A stretch of 64,000 nt of DNA from Streptococcus acidominimus. GTDB taxonomy: Bacteria > Bacillota > Bacilli > Lactobacillales > Streptococcaceae. Both the position numbers and the translations under genes were made by a program. This document shows positions 37,543 to 48,899 of this stretch, in pieces (the first letter of the stretch is position 1; the number at the start of each line of letters is the position of its first letter). The notes below the pieces were generated by a model, which saw only the letters and a program-made list of their open reading frames with translations, had not been told where the DNA came from and ran no database searches. The stretch lies in assembly GCF_001921825.1 (NCBI RefSeq), contig NZ_MSJL01000005.1, positions 1-64,000 of the forward strand, given 5' to 3'.

Positions 37543-39585
37543 TTAGTTAACCTCCTTTATTAAGTCTGCAATATCATCAAAGGCTTTGGCCTTGATGAGT
37601 TGTTGAATATTTTCTTCCTTTCGTAAAATGGCTGTTAAGCCTGAAAGTGCCTTTAGGTGAGTCTGGTTATCAATTGCAGCAATGCAGATAAGCAGACGAA
37701 TTTCATGCGCCGGGTCATCCAGTAGATAAACAGGGTGTTCCAAGGCTAGCATGGACATCCCAATCTGATTGACCCCGTCTTCTGGACGTGCATGAGGAAT
37801 AGCAACACCTTTTCCCAAATCAATAAAGGGACCAAAGGCTGTCACCTTGTTGATCATCGCCTCGATATAACTTTCTTCTACTGAACCGTTTGCCACTAGC
37901 GGTTGAGCCGCGAGTGCAATCGCTTCTTTCCAATCCAGCTTCTCACTGGAGCGTTGGAAGGTCTCTGTTGTAATAAGTTCGTCTAACATAGGACTTCGTC
38001 TCCTTCGTTCATAAGATTGTTGGTTCATAAATTGCACCAACTCATATTTCAAGGACTGTTCCCGATGAATCGTTGCATACTTGCCAATCACTGACAATAA
38101 TTGCTCAATTTCAATCGGAAAATAGCCTGCATTGGGGAATTGCTCACTGACCAGTTGAAACAAGTCCCTCTTTTGACTACCCGTCATCAACTGAGGGATC
38201 AAGAAGAAAGGGAGGCTCGTTTCTAACTTAATCGTTGCAAATACCATGTCATACTCTTCGCTCTGGCGTTCTTCAAACTCTTTCAGCGAATGCGTATCCG
38301 CAAAGGAAATCGTTGGAAAAAGCTGGCGGAGACTTTCTTTGACAATTAGGGATGAGCTGACGCCATTGGGGCAGACCACTAGGGCTTTGTAGCGAAAGGA
38401 ACGCTCTTTTTTCGCCTCAATGTAGCCTCCAAAATGAATCACAAAGTAGGACACTTCGCTATCTGGAACAGCAAATCCGAGATGGGCTTCTAAAGGTGCC
38501 AAGGCTTTTTGTACCAATTGGAACAAGTCCTTATGCTCTTCCTTAATCACATCCGTATAGGAATTGACATTGACCAAGTGGGAGGTCAAGCGATAATAGG
38601 CTGGAATCAAATGGCGCTGTAAGCCCTCAATCATCTCTAGTCGATTGTCAAATTCGATCAACGACAACCGCTCCATCTCCTCGACAATCTCTACCGTCAA
38701 CCGATAAAAAAGACTGTCTTTTTGCCCAAGATTGCCCTCCAAACACCCTTGTAAGAGTTGCGCTAGATAGGCTTTCCAGCTCGGCGATAAGGCTTGGGTC
38801 AAGCCTTTTTTTAGTGCCAAAACACCCCAGAGCTGCTCGACAAATTCTTGAATAAAGGCAAAGGTCGTTTCCGTCTCTCGCTCCATCTCGATCTGAACTC
38901 GTTCTCTACGGATGGCTAGAAATTGCAAAAAGTAGAGATACTCGTCTAATCGATCTTCCAAGGCTGATACCTGATAAAATTGACACGCCTGCTGACCAGT
39001 CTTTTTCAACAGATCAATCACATTGATTTCCTGCCAAGACCTCAATACATAATCGAGAGCCCAAAGCCCGATCGAGCTCTGCAAACAATCACTGATCGCA
39101 TAGAGAGCTAGACGGTGCTTGTCTTCTTCCCGACCATTTAGATGATAGCCACGCGCCCGCGTATAGTCGAAAGACACCCCAAATTGCTGGCAAAGTTCTT
39201 TTACCTGCTTAATGTCCGAAAGCGTTGTATTTCGACTGACGCTCAAAAGTTCCTGATAATGCACATTGGAAATAAAATCTTTCCGAATAAAGGTATAGAG
39301 ATAGATCAGGACAAGTCGCTCATCCTGTGACAGGTAGATTTGATTGTTGCGAAATAGGTCAAAAATCTGATAACTTTCCTCAAGCAGCGCTTCGGGAACA
39401 CGATAGTTCCCGTCCTGCTCCTCAATCACCGCAAAAGCCTGCGCTTCTAAGACTTGATTGACTTGATGCAAACTGGTCAACAACTGTTCCTTCTCAATCC
39501 CAGTCTGAATACTCAATTCATACAGGCTCATCTGTTGATTGGCAAACAATTCCATCAAGATTGCAATGGTCCGGTTATCAATCAT
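37543..39585 (-). CDS. BglG-type PRD regulator with EIIB-like and EIIA domains
   Basis: A 680-residue multi-domain regulator: N-terminal HTH (YELSIQTGIEKEQLL and a second wHTH), two PRD domains (about residues 170-400), an EIIB-like domain with ALVVCPNGVSSSLIV, and a C-terminal EIIA of the mannitol/fructose type with the phospho-His in VAIPHARPEDG. It senses PTS phosphorylation state and activates the operon it heads. Its EIIA domain probably also serves the transporter, since no separate EIIA gene exists. A cre-like site lies just upstream. Confidence 0.88.
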   Translation of the reverse strand: MIDNRTIAILMELFANQQMSLYELSIQTGIEKEQLLTSLHQVNQVLEAQAFAVIEEQDGNYRVPEALLEESYQIFDLFRNNQIYLSQDERLVLIYLYTFIRKDFISNVHYQELLSVSRNTTLSDIKQVKELCQQFGVSFDYTRARGYHLNGREEDKHRLALYAISDCLQSSIGLWALDYVLRSWQEINVIDLLKKTGQQACQFYQVSALEDRLDEYLYFLQFLAIRRERVQIEMERETETTFAFIQEFVEQLWGVLALKKGLTQALSPSWKAYLAQLLQGCLEGNLGQKDSLFYRLTVEIVEEMERLSLIEFDNRLEMIEGLQRHLIPAYYRLTSHLVNVNSYTDVIKEEHKDLFQLVQKALAPLEAHLGFAVPDSEVSYFVIHFGGYIEAKKERSFRYKALVVCPNGVSSSLIVKESLRQLFPTISFADTHSLKEFEERQSEEYDMVFATIKLETSLPFFLIPQLMTGSQKRDLFQLVSEQFPNAGYFPIEIEQLLSVIGKYATIHREQSLKYELVQFMNQQSYERRRRSPMLDELITTETFQRSSEKLDWKEAIALAAQPLVANGSVEESYIEAMINKVTAFGPFIDLGKGVAIPHARPEDGVNQIGMSMLALEHPVYLLDDPAHEIRLLICIAAIDNQTHLKALSGLTAILRKEENIQQLIKAKAFDDIADLIKEVN

Positions 39586-39605
39586 ATCATCCTCCTTGGT
39601 TTTAT

Positions 39606-39619
39606 TGTAACCCGTTTCA
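39606..39619. promoter_or_regulatory. cre-like (CcpA) site upstream of the PTS operon
   Basis: Read on the minus strand, TGAAACGGGTTACA matches the cre pattern TGWAANCGNTNWCA except for one central base. It lies 21 bases upstream of the regulator start codon, which would give glucose repression. Confidence 0.45.
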
Positions 39620-39702
39620 TTTTAAAATTCTAGCTTCTTTGAGCCCAATTTAAAACGCCTCCAAGGCGCTCGTCATTGGGCTGTTCTTCTGACAAAAGAA
39701 AA

Positions 39703-39729
39703 AGTCTGAGACAAGTGTCGTCCCAAACT
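39703..39729 (-). terminator. Terminator of rocS
   Basis: On the minus strand AGTTTGGGAC pairs with GTCTCAGACT (with GU pairs), followed by TTTTTC. Confidence 0.7.
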
Positions 39730-39731
39730 TC

Positions 39732-40223
39732 CTATCGTCCCAATAATCGTGCAAAGAAGCCTTTTGATTTTTCCTGCGCATGCGCCTTGACTTCTTCCAG
39801 TTCTAGCTTCAATACATCCTTGTCTGCCATCGCTTTCAAGGTCAGTTGCTGCTGCTGATCCAGCTGCTTATCCTTTTCAGAAATCTGAACATCTTTTACG
39901 CGCAACTGCTCGTCTTTTTCAGCAATCTGCTTGTCTTTAACTTCCAGCTGTTTATACAGACGGCTGATCTCATCATTTTTTTCATCCACCAAGATTTCCA
40001 TCAGCTCACGTTGCTTGACTTCTTCGCTGATCGGCTCATCTTCAAAAATGGTAGTCTTATAAATTTCTTCTAACTTGACAAGGCCTGCCCGATTGACAAC
40101 CGTTACACCCTTTTCATTTTTTTCAACGAACTCTTCTGGAAGAGACTTGACACGGTTGTTCATCGCCTGGCGACTAACTCCCAAAATCTCTGCTAATTCG
40201 CTGACTGTCTTTTCAATTCCCAT
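39732..40223 (-). CDS. rocS: RocS-type chromosome segregation regulator (DUF536)
   Basis: A 163-residue protein with three parts. Residues 1-45 form a DNA-binding HTH (VSELAEILGVSRQAMNNRVKSLP). Residues 65-140 form a coiled coil with KDKQ/EKDEQ repeats. A short amphipathic tail KGFFARLLGR follows. Length and layout match pneumococcal RocS, which links the chromosome origin region to the membrane and coordinates segregation with division and capsule synthesis. The tail would be the membrane anchor. It stands as a single gene with its own terminator. Confidence 0.85.
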   Translation of the reverse strand: MGIEKTVSELAEILGVSRQAMNNRVKSLPEEFVEKNEKGVTVVNRAGLVKLEEIYKTTIFEDEPISEEVKQRELMEILVDEKNDEISRLYKQLEVKDKQIAEKDEQLRVKDVQISEKDKQLDQQQQLTLKAMADKDVLKLELEEVKAHAQEKSKGFFARLLGR

Positions 40224-40378
40224 AATATCCTCAATTGCTTGATTTTTCTTGTTTGTATCATTAAAATATTACCACAACCACCTAGTCCTGTCAAATTTTC
40301 CTACCATTTAAAGCAGGCTTCAAGCCCTTTTATGATACAATAAATAGAACAAGGCATCACAATTTTGGAAAAGGATAG

Positions 40379-41562
<1,184 letters not shown>

Positions 41563-41563
<1 letters not shown>

Positions 41564-41588
41564 AATTCAAGAAATACCTTGAATTTTT
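41563..41588 (+). terminator. Terminator after the flavoprotein gene
   Basis: AAATTCAAG and CTTGAATTT form the stem, continuing into a T-run. Confidence 0.75.
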
Positions 41589-41797
41589 TTGCGCTTTGAT
41601 GTATGATAGAGATAGAACAATCGTACAAAAGCAGCAATAGATAACTTCAACTATCTGGGAGATAAGGAGAGGAAAGTTATAGCCAAGAAAAATCAAAGAT
41701 AGACGGACTTCACTATCTGATAAGAAAAGTGTAGCGTTTCTAAATTGTCCCTTCTAGCTTTAAGGGAAGAACGTATCGTTTTAATTTTTAAGGAGTA
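41589..41797. other. Spacer upstream of a MITE
   Basis: AT-rich spacer with short inverted repeats (AGATAACTTCAACTATCT). No gene found. Confidence 0.35.
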
Positions 41798-42013
41798 TAT
41801 AGTCATTTAGTTTATATTTTTATTACTTCGTTAACTCTTCTTGCTGTACCATTGAGAAAAGTTACACTTTTCTTATCTGTCACTTGAAATAGTTATCAAC
41901 TATTTCAACTACCTGCGACTTTTAACGAAAACTTCCTTTTCTTCATTTCCCACCTCAAACAGTCTATCCCCAGACTGTTTGAGCTAGTACTAAAAATAAA
42001 CTAAACGGCTATA
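41798..42013. mobile_element. RUP-like MITE, expanded copy B (216 bp)
   Basis: Ends TATAGTCATTTAG and CTAAACGGCTATA, with TA at both junctions. The interior has the hairpins GAAAAGTTACACTTTTC and GAAATAGTTATCAACTATTTC (41886-41906) and AAACAGTCTATCCCCAGACTG. It inserted about 40 bases upstream of the ABC ATPase gene. Confidence 0.85.
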
Positions 42014-42053
42014 AAGACTATCTCTATACTCCCCAACCTAAAGGAGACCTTTC

Positions 42054-42755
42054 ATGATAAGATTAACCCTCAATTCTATTTCCAAACAATTTGACCAAAA
42101 GATCATCCTAAAAGATGCCTCCTTTGTCTTTGAACAAGGAAAAATTTATGGACTTCTGGGCAGAAATGGGGCAGGAAAAACCACCCTCTTTAACTGTATT
42201 GCCCACAACCTCGTCCTCGAACAGGGCGATATTCAGTTTGACGAAGAGGGGCAGTTCCGTGATTACGACGCAACCGAAATCGGTTTTACCCAGACCCATC
42301 CACAACTACCTGCCTTTATGACGGCCTTTGAATTTGTTCGTTTTTACATGGACATTCACAGGGAAAAACTCCGCCACCAGCGCAGCCCTGAAGACTGGCT
42401 GACCCTCGTTGGCATTGAGCCAGCAGACCAACATCGCCTGCTCAAAGATTTCTCCCACGGTATGCAAAACAAGGTCCAGCTCCTGCTCTCTCTGATCGTG
42501 CAACCTGCTGTCCTGTTACTAGACGAACCACTTACCTCTTTCGACCCTGTCGCTGCCCACGAGTTCAAACAACTCATCCGCGAAGCGAAGAACGATTCCG
42601 TGATCATCTTCTCCACCCCTATTCTCCAGCTCGCGCAAGATCTCTGCGACGAAATTGTTCTCTTGCATCATCAGACACTGCAAGCTCTACCAACCGAACG
42701 CCTGCACGACGCTGGCTTTGAGCAAGAAGTTATTTCCTTGCTGACAGATAAATAG
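42054..42755 (+). CDS. ABC transporter ATP-binding protein
   Basis: A 233-residue ATPase. Walker A is GRNGAGKTTLF (near residue 36). The signature is degenerate, DFSHGMQNKVQL in place of LSGGQ. Walker B is VLLLDEPLTSFDP. The signature and small size suit ABC-2-type exporters rather than importers. It is 9 bases upstream of the permease gene, with AAGGAG ribosome site. The substrate is unknown. Confidence 0.9.
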   Translation: MIRLTLNSISKQFDQKIILKDASFVFEQGKIYGLLGRNGAGKTTLFNCIAHNLVLEQGDIQFDEEGQFRDYDATEIGFTQTHPQLPAFMTAFEFVRFYMDIHREKLRHQRSPEDWLTLVGIEPADQHRLLKDFSHGMQNKVQLLLSLIVQPAVLLLDEPLTSFDPVAAHEFKQLIREAKNDSVIIFSTPILQLAQDLCDEIVLLHHQTLQALPTERLHDAGFEQEVISLLTDK

Positions 42756-42764
42756 GAGGGCACC

Positions 42765-44387
42765 ATGAAAGATATACTACGCTATGCTTGGTATCAGGAA
42801 ACCTTTCATCTTAGCAAACGGATCAATGGTTTGCTCTACTATCTTAGGAAAATTCCCTTGCTAGGCTCCTCTATTCCTGAAACAGTCTATCATTTCTACA
42901 AAGGTAAAAAAATTCTCTTTTGTCTGTTCGCCATCCTCAGCATCCCCCTGCGTTTTTTGACCAAGTTCATCTGGCTGACGATCTATGTAGGCGGAGCTTC
43001 CAGTGCCATCAATTTGGCTGTCAACGCAGATCCATCACCCCTCCCTCTTCATCCTGAGGCTTTCTTACTTGGCTTTGCTATATGGTTGAGTATAACAGGT
43101 TTAATCTATCGCTTCTCACAAGGCTTTGAACCATTTATTTCCCAAGCAAATCGGGAATTTATGGTGAACGTTAAACTCTCTCAAAAGCTATTCTTACAGA
43201 GTCAATTGCTGGTAGAGCCTGTCATTCATAGCCTAGCCTATATTCCAGCCTTATTTGTTTTAAGCGATTTGGCTCATCAGTGGCTCCTTTTCCCCGTCGG
43301 TCTTTTGACCATTCCAACCATGCAATTATCTGGCTATGCTTGCACTTTCTGGCTCTTTAAACGCCATATCTTTATAAAACATTGGTCATGGCAAAATTGG
43401 GCGCTTATTCTTCCCGGCTGTGCCTTTGCCCTCCTAGCCTTCTTCAAGCGAGATGCTCTTAACAGCTACTTTTTAGTGACACTACTGCTCATCCAAGTTC
43501 CCCTCTTTTTCCGTAGCCTGCACGCTGTTCTAATATTTGACCAAATCACAGAATATCTTAACTTCCGTATGGAAGAATCTCTAGCTGTGGATAAGAAAAT
43601 CGTCCAGCTGACCCAAGGCAACGAATACACCCGTCAAGGGCTTAAAATGCAGGAAAAGTTGAAGTTGGACAATTCAAAAGATCTGACACATCTGACAGGG
43701 ATGACCTACCTCAACGCCCTGCTGTTCCAGCGTTACCGCTCTATTCTCATAAAGGGACTTAAGAAACGGCTAGTCTTCTTACTGCTGATTCCTGCCCTAT
43801 TTGCAACTGTTAGGTTCTTTTCTCACCAACCGTTTAAACTTCCTGAAAAAGGCTTGATAGCCCTTCTTCCCTTTACACTCATGGCTATGTATGCCGTCTC
43901 TCTTGGCAAGCAAGTCACCCAAATGGTCTTTGTCAACTGTGATATTGCCATGCTCCACTATCCTTTTTACCGGGAGCCTAAAACGATTCTAGCTGGCTTT
44001 AACTACCGCTTTATCCAGACGCTAAAATTCAACAGTATCTTTGCCCTCACTCTCTTTCTCATCATCATGCTGGCGGGACATTTCCAGTACTCTTGGCAGC
44101 TCACCCTACTGACCGCCTACCTCCTGTTCAGTATCACCTTTCTCTTTTCTTTCCACGCCCTCTTTATCTACTATATTCTCCAGCCATTCACCCAAGACAT
44201 GGAAATCGTCAATCCCTTCTACAATATTCTTAGTGGTGCCCTCTATTGGCTAGCCTATCTCAATACCCAACTAAAAATTGAAAGCCCTCTTTATATCCTA
44301 GGTCTATCAATCGGCATCAGCCTCTACGTCGGAATAGGCTACCTCATCCTACTCAAAAAAGCACCAAAAACCTTCAGATTGAAATAA
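42765..44387 (+). CDS. ABC transporter permease, uncharacterised
   Basis: A 540-residue polytopic membrane protein with about 12 hydrophobic segments and a basic soluble loop near residues 265-330 (MEESLAVDKKIVQLTQGNEY). I do not recognise a named family; the arrangement resembles EcsB-like or ABC-2 permeases. It pairs with the ATPase gene just upstream. AGGAGG ribosome site. Repeats begin directly after its stop. Confidence 0.75.
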   Translation: MKDILRYAWYQETFHLSKRINGLLYYLRKIPLLGSSIPETVYHFYKGKKILFCLFAILSIPLRFLTKFIWLTIYVGGASSAINLAVNADPSPLPLHPEAFLLGFAIWLSITGLIYRFSQGFEPFISQANREFMVNVKLSQKLFLQSQLLVEPVIHSLAYIPALFVLSDLAHQWLLFPVGLLTIPTMQLSGYACTFWLFKRHIFIKHWSWQNWALILPGCAFALLAFFKRDALNSYFLVTLLLIQVPLFFRSLHAVLIFDQITEYLNFRMEESLAVDKKIVQLTQGNEYTRQGLKMQEKLKLDNSKDLTHLTGMTYLNALLFQRYRSILIKGLKKRLVFLLLIPALFATVRFFSHQPFKLPEKGLIALLPFTLMAMYAVSLGKQVTQMVFVNCDIAMLHYPFYREPKTILAGFNYRFIQTLKFNSIFALTLFLIIMLAGHFQYSWQLTLLTAYLLFSITFLFSFHALFIYYILQPFTQDMEIVNPFYNILSGALYWLAYLNTQLKIESPLYILGLSIGISLYVGIGYLILLKKAPKTFRLK

Positions 44388-44392
44388 AAACC

Positions 44393-45012
44393 AAGATACG
44401 AGGGCGTAAAGCAACTTCTAGACAAAATAGGAAATCGAAGCAGGGTGTCTTGCACCCAATGAGATTTATCTTTTTGTCAGTGAGTTGTAGCCCGAGTTCA
44501 GTTATACAAGATACGAGGGCGTAAAGCAACTTCTAGACAAAATAGGAAATCGAAGCAGGGTGTCTTGCACCCAATGAGATTTATCTTTTTGTCAGTGAGT
44601 TGTAGCCCGAGTTCAATTACAAGATACAAAGCCCGTTAAGAACTCAAAGTGAAAATAGCAAATTTGACGAGTGAAAAGCTCCAGTGGAGGTTTTCAGCCT
44701 ATTTCCTAAAGAACCATCATCAGCTAAAGCTGAAACAGTCATGTCTCTTTTTCGCACAGAGTTTAGGGCGTGTTCAGTTAGCCAAGATACGAGAGCGTAT
44801 AAAGCACACTGTGAAAATAGGAAATGCAGCGCAGAGTTTAGAGAGAGTTTGCTTCGCAAACTTCTATTTCCCACCTCCAAAGGTATCCCATACCTTTGGA
44901 GCTAGGAAGATTTATCCCTAAAGGGAGCCACAGCTGTAACTAGCTAAAGCTAGAACACCTGCGTCTCTTTTTTCCGAGGCTTTAGGCTGAACTCAATTCT
45001 ACAAAATACGAG
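44393..45012. repeat. Cluster of mosaic repeats
   Basis: Two near-identical 115-bp units in tandem (44393 and 44508; AGATACGAGGGCGTAAAGCA to GAGTTCA), then longer units. It contains AGTTTGC-TTC-GCAAACT and the hairpin CTCCAAAGGTAT/ATACCTTTGGAG (44875-44901). No gene. Confidence 0.8.
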
Positions 45013-45016
45013 AATA

Positions 45017-45038
45017 TAAAAAAAGAGCCCTTTGGCTC
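45017..45038 (-). terminator. Terminator of the tsaB-rimI-tsaD operon
   Basis: On the minus strand GAGCC-AAAG-GGCTC is followed by TTTTTTT. Confidence 0.8.
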
Positions 45039-45060
45039 CTCATTCAATGTCATCATTCTT

Positions 45061-46071
45061 CTATTCTAGCCTATCAAATGCTAGGCTGGGCTTGGCATTC
45101 AAGTCCAAAGAAGCCAGATTGTGCTGATTCCACTCACTGACTGCTGCTAAGGCAATCATACCTGCATTGTCTCCGCAAAGACGTAGGGGTGGAATAATGA
45201 CTTCTACCTCGCTGATTTCCTCTGCCAAGCGCTCACGCAACCCTTGATTGGCAGCCACTCCGCCTGCAACCACCAAGGTCTTGACAGGGTATTTCGCCAA
45301 AGCCTTTTTGGTTTTTGCCAGTAAAATATCCAGGACACAGGCTTGAAAGGAGGCTGACAGGTCTTCATTGGACAGACTTTCTCCTCTTTGCTCGGCATTG
45401 TGATACAGATTGATAAAGGCTGATTTTAAGCCCGAAAATGAAAAATCAAGATTATCTTCCTTTAGCATGGCGCGCGGAAAATCATAGCGCTCCTTTCCTT
45501 GATGTGCCAACTCATCAATGACACGACCCGCTGGATAAGGTAACCCCATGACACGACCCACCTTATCATAGGCTTCGCCGACTGCATCATCACGCGTTTC
45601 TCCGACAATCTTATACTCACCCGGTCCTGCTACATAGACTAATTCTGTATGACCACCCGACACCAATAAGGCGAGTAGGGGGTATTCTAATTCCTTGCTA
45701 TGGCGCGCAGCCATTAGGTGACCCGCCATGTGGTTGACAGGAATCAAGGGAAGACCGTTTGCCCAAGCAAAGGCCTTTGCAGCTGACAAACCGACCAAGA
45801 GGGCACCGACCAAGCCTGGACCATAGGTGACCGCCACTGCTGTAAGATCACGCGCCTCAATGTCCGCCTCCAACAAGGCTTCCTCGATACAAGCCGTTAT
45901 CACTTCGACATGATGACGACTTGCCACTTCCGGCACCACTCCACCGAAACGCTTGTGGCTCTCAATTTGGCTTGCTATCACATTGGATAGCAGGTCTGCA
46001 TCATTTTTTAATACCGCAACCGAGGTCTCATCACAGGACGTCTCAATCGCGAGGATATATCTATCATTCAT
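45061..46071 (-). CDS. tsaD: tRNA t6A synthesis protein TsaD
   Basis: A 336-residue ASKHA-fold protein (formerly Gcp) that transfers the threonylcarbamoyl group to A37 of ANN-decoding tRNAs, with TsaB and TsaE. The N-terminal [16 protein letters not shown], the metal-binding ASRHHVEVI and NHMAGHL blocks, and the nucleotide-binding [13 protein letters not shown] are visible. It overlaps the rimI stop by 8 bases, giving the usual Gram-positive order tsaB-rimI-tsaD. Confidence 0.95.
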   Translation of the reverse strand: MNDRYILAIETSCDETSVAVLKNDADLLSNVIASQIESHKRFGGVVPEVASRHHVEVITACIEEALLEADIEARDLTAVAVTYGPGLVGALLVGLSAAKAFAWANGLPLIPVNHMAGHLMAARHSKELEYPLLALLVSGGHTELVYVAGPGEYKIVGETRDDAVGEAYDKVGRVMGLPYPAGRVIDELAHQGKERYDFPRAMLKEDNLDFSFSGLKSAFINLYHNAEQRGESLSNEDLSASFQACVLDILLAKTKKALAKYPVKTLVVAGGVAANQGLRERLAEEISEVEVIIPPLRLCGDNAGMIALAAVSEWNQHNLASLDLNAKPSLAFDRLE

Positions 46072-46501
46072 CTTTCTCTCTTTTCATCACAATGGCAGCC
46101 TCTGTCGGATGATGGTAATAGTCCTTTCGTCTACCAATTTCTACAAATCCATAGCGCTCATATAAGCGTCTAGCTCGCTGATTGGAAGCACGAACCTCTA
46201 AAAACACTAGACCTGAAAACGGCTCAATACAGTCGAGCAAGCGCCCTGCAATTCCTTGTCCTTGAACATCGCTCCTCACAGCAAGTTGCAAGATTTCTAA
46301 CTCATCTACCAACTGCTGGACGGCTAGAAAACCAAGGAGAGCCTCCCCCTCCCTTGCTAGATAATAAACCGTTTCTGGCTGTGCCAAGTCCCTGCCAATC
46401 TGCTCTATCGTCCAAGGTGGGACAGCATAGACATCTGCCAAGATTGCATAGAGGACTGGCGCTAGGTCTGTCTGCCCCTCGTATTGTTCAATTTCAATCA
46501 T
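46064..46501 (-). CDS. rimI: Ribosomal protein S18 alanine N-acetyltransferase RimI
   Basis: A 145-residue GNAT enzyme. The acetyl-CoA motif [16 protein letters not shown] and the C-terminal [24 protein letters not shown] with the catalytic Tyr are visible. RimI acetylates the N-terminus of S18 in other bacteria; the name is by family and by its place between tsaB and tsaD. It overlaps both neighbours. Confidence 0.9.
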   Translation of the reverse strand: MIEIEQYEGQTDLAPVLYAILADVYAVPPWTIEQIGRDLAQPETVYYLAREGEALLGFLAVQQLVDELEILQLAVRSDVQGQGIAGRLLDCIEPFSGLVFLEVRASNQRARRLYERYGFVEIGRRKDYYHHPTEAAIVMKREKDE

Positions 46502-47184
46502 ACACGTTTGATATAGCTTTCTCTTGCTATCTCCTCATGCTCCTTGAGCCAATTTTCCTCTGCCTCAACCCGTTTAAGATAACGAGGTTCAAACGGCATA
46601 AGCTCACTGATCTGAGCAACTTCTCCGTCCAAGGCTAATTGAACGGCAGAGGGCAAGGTCACTTGATAGTGTGCCTCTGGCAAACTTGCTGCTATCTGCT
46701 CCATAAAGGCTGTTACCTCGCCTACAAATGTCACACACTCATAGCCTCTCACCTCTTCTAGCAGGCTGTCAAAAGAAAGATAGGTGTCGGATTTGACTGA
46801 TTGCCCATTTTCATAAAATCCTGCATAGACATGGTTTCTTCGTGCATCAATGACTGGTACGACAAGACCTGTAATCTCTCTTGGCACCAAAGCCTGCAAA
46901 CTGGAAATTCCTACCAAGTCAATCCCCAGAGTGTAAGCCAGAGTCTTTGCTGTCGCAACCCCGATCCGCAACCCTGTATATGAGCCTGGTCCCTGCGCTA
47001 CCACAATGCGCTCCAAGTCGGTCGGCTGCCATCCCACTGACTGCATCAGAAAGTCAATCGTCGGCATCAAACTGATACTATGATTTTTCTTGATCGCAAG
47101 GGTCATATCTGCTTGTATTTGTCCATTTTCCACCAAGGCCACCGCCAAGGCTTGATTGGACGTATCAAGGGCTAATACTTTCAT
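46498..47184 (-). CDS. tsaB: tRNA t6A synthesis protein TsaB
   Basis: A 228-residue ASKHA paralogue of TsaD that is catalytically inactive itself but needed to scaffold the TsaD complex. The N-terminal VLALDTSNQALAVALVENG and VAQGPGSYTGLRIGVATAKTLAY are diagnostic. It is the first gene of the operon, with ATGA overlap into rimI. Confidence 0.93.
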   Translation of the reverse strand: MKVLALDTSNQALAVALVENGQIQADMTLAIKKNHSISLMPTIDFLMQSVGWQPTDLERIVVAQGPGSYTGLRIGVATAKTLAYTLGIDLVGISSLQALVPREITGLVVPVIDARRNHVYAGFYENGQSVKSDTYLSFDSLLEEVRGYECVTFVGEVTAFMEQIAASLPEAHYQVTLPSAVQLALDGEVAQISELMPFEPRYLKRVEAEENWLKEHEEIARESYIKRV

Positions 47185-47286
47185 CTTTTACTCTCTTTAC
47201 ATGATTCTCCTTTCTATTGTAAGCTATCTTAAAAATTTTTTCAAATCCCAATAATGAAAAAGACCGAGATACTATTTCTCCGTATC

Positions 47287-48882
47287 TTATATCTCTTCCC
47301 CTCTTTTCAACTCCAATACTTGATTATACCGAATATCGTCATCAATGTGATGGGCAATTTCTACTATCATAATTGGCAAGGAATGCAGAAGTTGGCGAAC
47401 AGCCTTACCATTTTTCTCATCCAAGGCTGCTGTAACCTCATCAGCCAAAAGAATATCCTTTTTCCGCAAAAGAAATCGTGCAATTTCTAAACGAACCCGC
47501 TGACCACCTGAAATATTTTCACCGTTGTTGTTTACCTTTACATTGAGAATATCTGTAAATTCATTCAACAAGCCAACCTGTCCCAACACTTTTAGCAGAA
47601 TTTCATCAGAAAAGTCATCTCCCAAGGCCAGATTATAGCGGATGGTATCATTAAACAAGAATGGGTGCTGGCTAATAATACCAATATTGGCACGAAAATC
47701 CTCTGTCTGATAACCTGTTTTATCCGTCACATAGAGGAGACCCGCATCTGCTTTTTCTTGACCAGATAAAAGCCTAAAGAGAGTTGTTTTTCCAGACCCA
47801 CTGGCACCTTTAATCAAAACTTTCTCTCCCATTTTTATCGATAAATTCAAGCCTGACAAGACTTGTTTATCACCATAAAATTTCACCAAACTCTCAACAG
47901 TAAGCAAATCAAGGTTCGTCAAGTAATGCTCCTTGACTTCTACAAAGTCCGGTTGAGTTTCCAATATCCCAAAAATTTTATCAGCAATAGCCTGAGCCCC
48001 CTGTATGCCCTCAGCCTGATACATCAAGTTTTGAATTGGTCCTGCTAGACGGTTAGCAGCAATAAACATTGTAAGTAGGTTGGCGATTGTAACGGTCCCG
48101 CCATTCATCATCAGATAAAAGCCGATAGCCACAGGCAATATTTGGCTGAAAAATTCCATAAAACCATTGTAAAAGAAAACAATGTTATGAGTAAAAGAAT
48201 ACCGTTGTATAGCTTCTTGATACTCTTTTACTACATGGCTCACTCGCTGAAAATTATTTTCAAGACTTTGATTTGCAATGAGCGTTTCACTACCATTGAT
48301 GCTATCCGAAACCTCTTCATGAACTTTAGTCCGAAAGTCAGAGTATTCCTTGCCAGTATCCTTGAGACGCCTGTTCATGAGAAATTGTGGAATCGGTCTT
48401 AAAATAGTACATACCACAAAAATTGAACCCAACAGGAAATCCTGCATCAGAATATAAAGAGCTGTAACTAGACTGACAAATGCCCAACATAAGAAACCAG
48501 CAATTGGTTCTAGGTACCTATCCCCCAATAATTCCATATCTTGTGTCAATAGAGTGATCTTATCATTCTGACTGTGTCTGGAGTTAGCAATCAGTTTCCG
48601 AAACAAGGATGAGCGAATTCCAATATGAATTTCCCTCCTAAAGATATTATGGGTATGATTTGCAAAAAGCATTAAGCTATAAATCACCAAATAAACAGAC
48701 AGACCATACACTAATAGTTGCCAAATTTTTTCAAAACTTAAATCGCCATTCCCAAGCTGTAAAATCTTACTCATTACTAAAGGCTGAGCTAGCATAACTC
48801 CACCATTCATAAAGATACCTAAAATAACCAAAAATTTATATTTTTTACTAACGTAACGATAAATCCCAAGCATTCTTTTCAT
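47287..48882 (-). CDS. ABC exporter of the radical-SAM peptide cluster
   Basis: A 531-residue fused exporter. Residues 1-310 carry six helices of an ABC type-1 membrane domain; residues 330-531 form the ATPase with Walker A KGASGSGKTTLF, signature ISGGQRVRLEIARFLL and Walker B ILLADEVTAALD. There is no N-terminal C39 peptidase domain, so leader removal must be done by another protease. It is the last gene of the maturase-precursor-exporter transcript, behind an attenuator-like hairpin. Its likely cargo is the modified peptide. Confidence 0.85.
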   Translation of the reverse strand: MKRMLGIYRYVSKKYKFLVILGIFMNGGVMLAQPLVMSKILQLGNGDLSFEKIWQLLVYGLSVYLVIYSLMLFANHTHNIFRREIHIGIRSSLFRKLIANSRHSQNDKITLLTQDMELLGDRYLEPIAGFLCWAFVSLVTALYILMQDFLLGSIFVVCTILRPIPQFLMNRRLKDTGKEYSDFRTKVHEEVSDSINGSETLIANQSLENNFQRVSHVVKEYQEAIQRYSFTHNIVFFYNGFMEFFSQILPVAIGFYLMMNGGTVTIANLLTMFIAANRLAGPIQNLMYQAEGIQGAQAIADKIFGILETQPDFVEVKEHYLTNLDLLTVESLVKFYGDKQVLSGLNLSIKMGEKVLIKGASGSGKTTLFRLLSGQEKADAGLLYVTDKTGYQTEDFRANIGIISQHPFLFNDTIRYNLALGDDFSDEILLKVLGQVGLLNEFTDILNVKVNNNGENISGGQRVRLEIARFLLRKKDILLADEVTAALDEKNGKAVRQLLHSLPIMIVEIAHHIDDDIRYNQVLELKRGEEI

Positions 48883-48899
48883 ATAAAACCTCCAATAGC

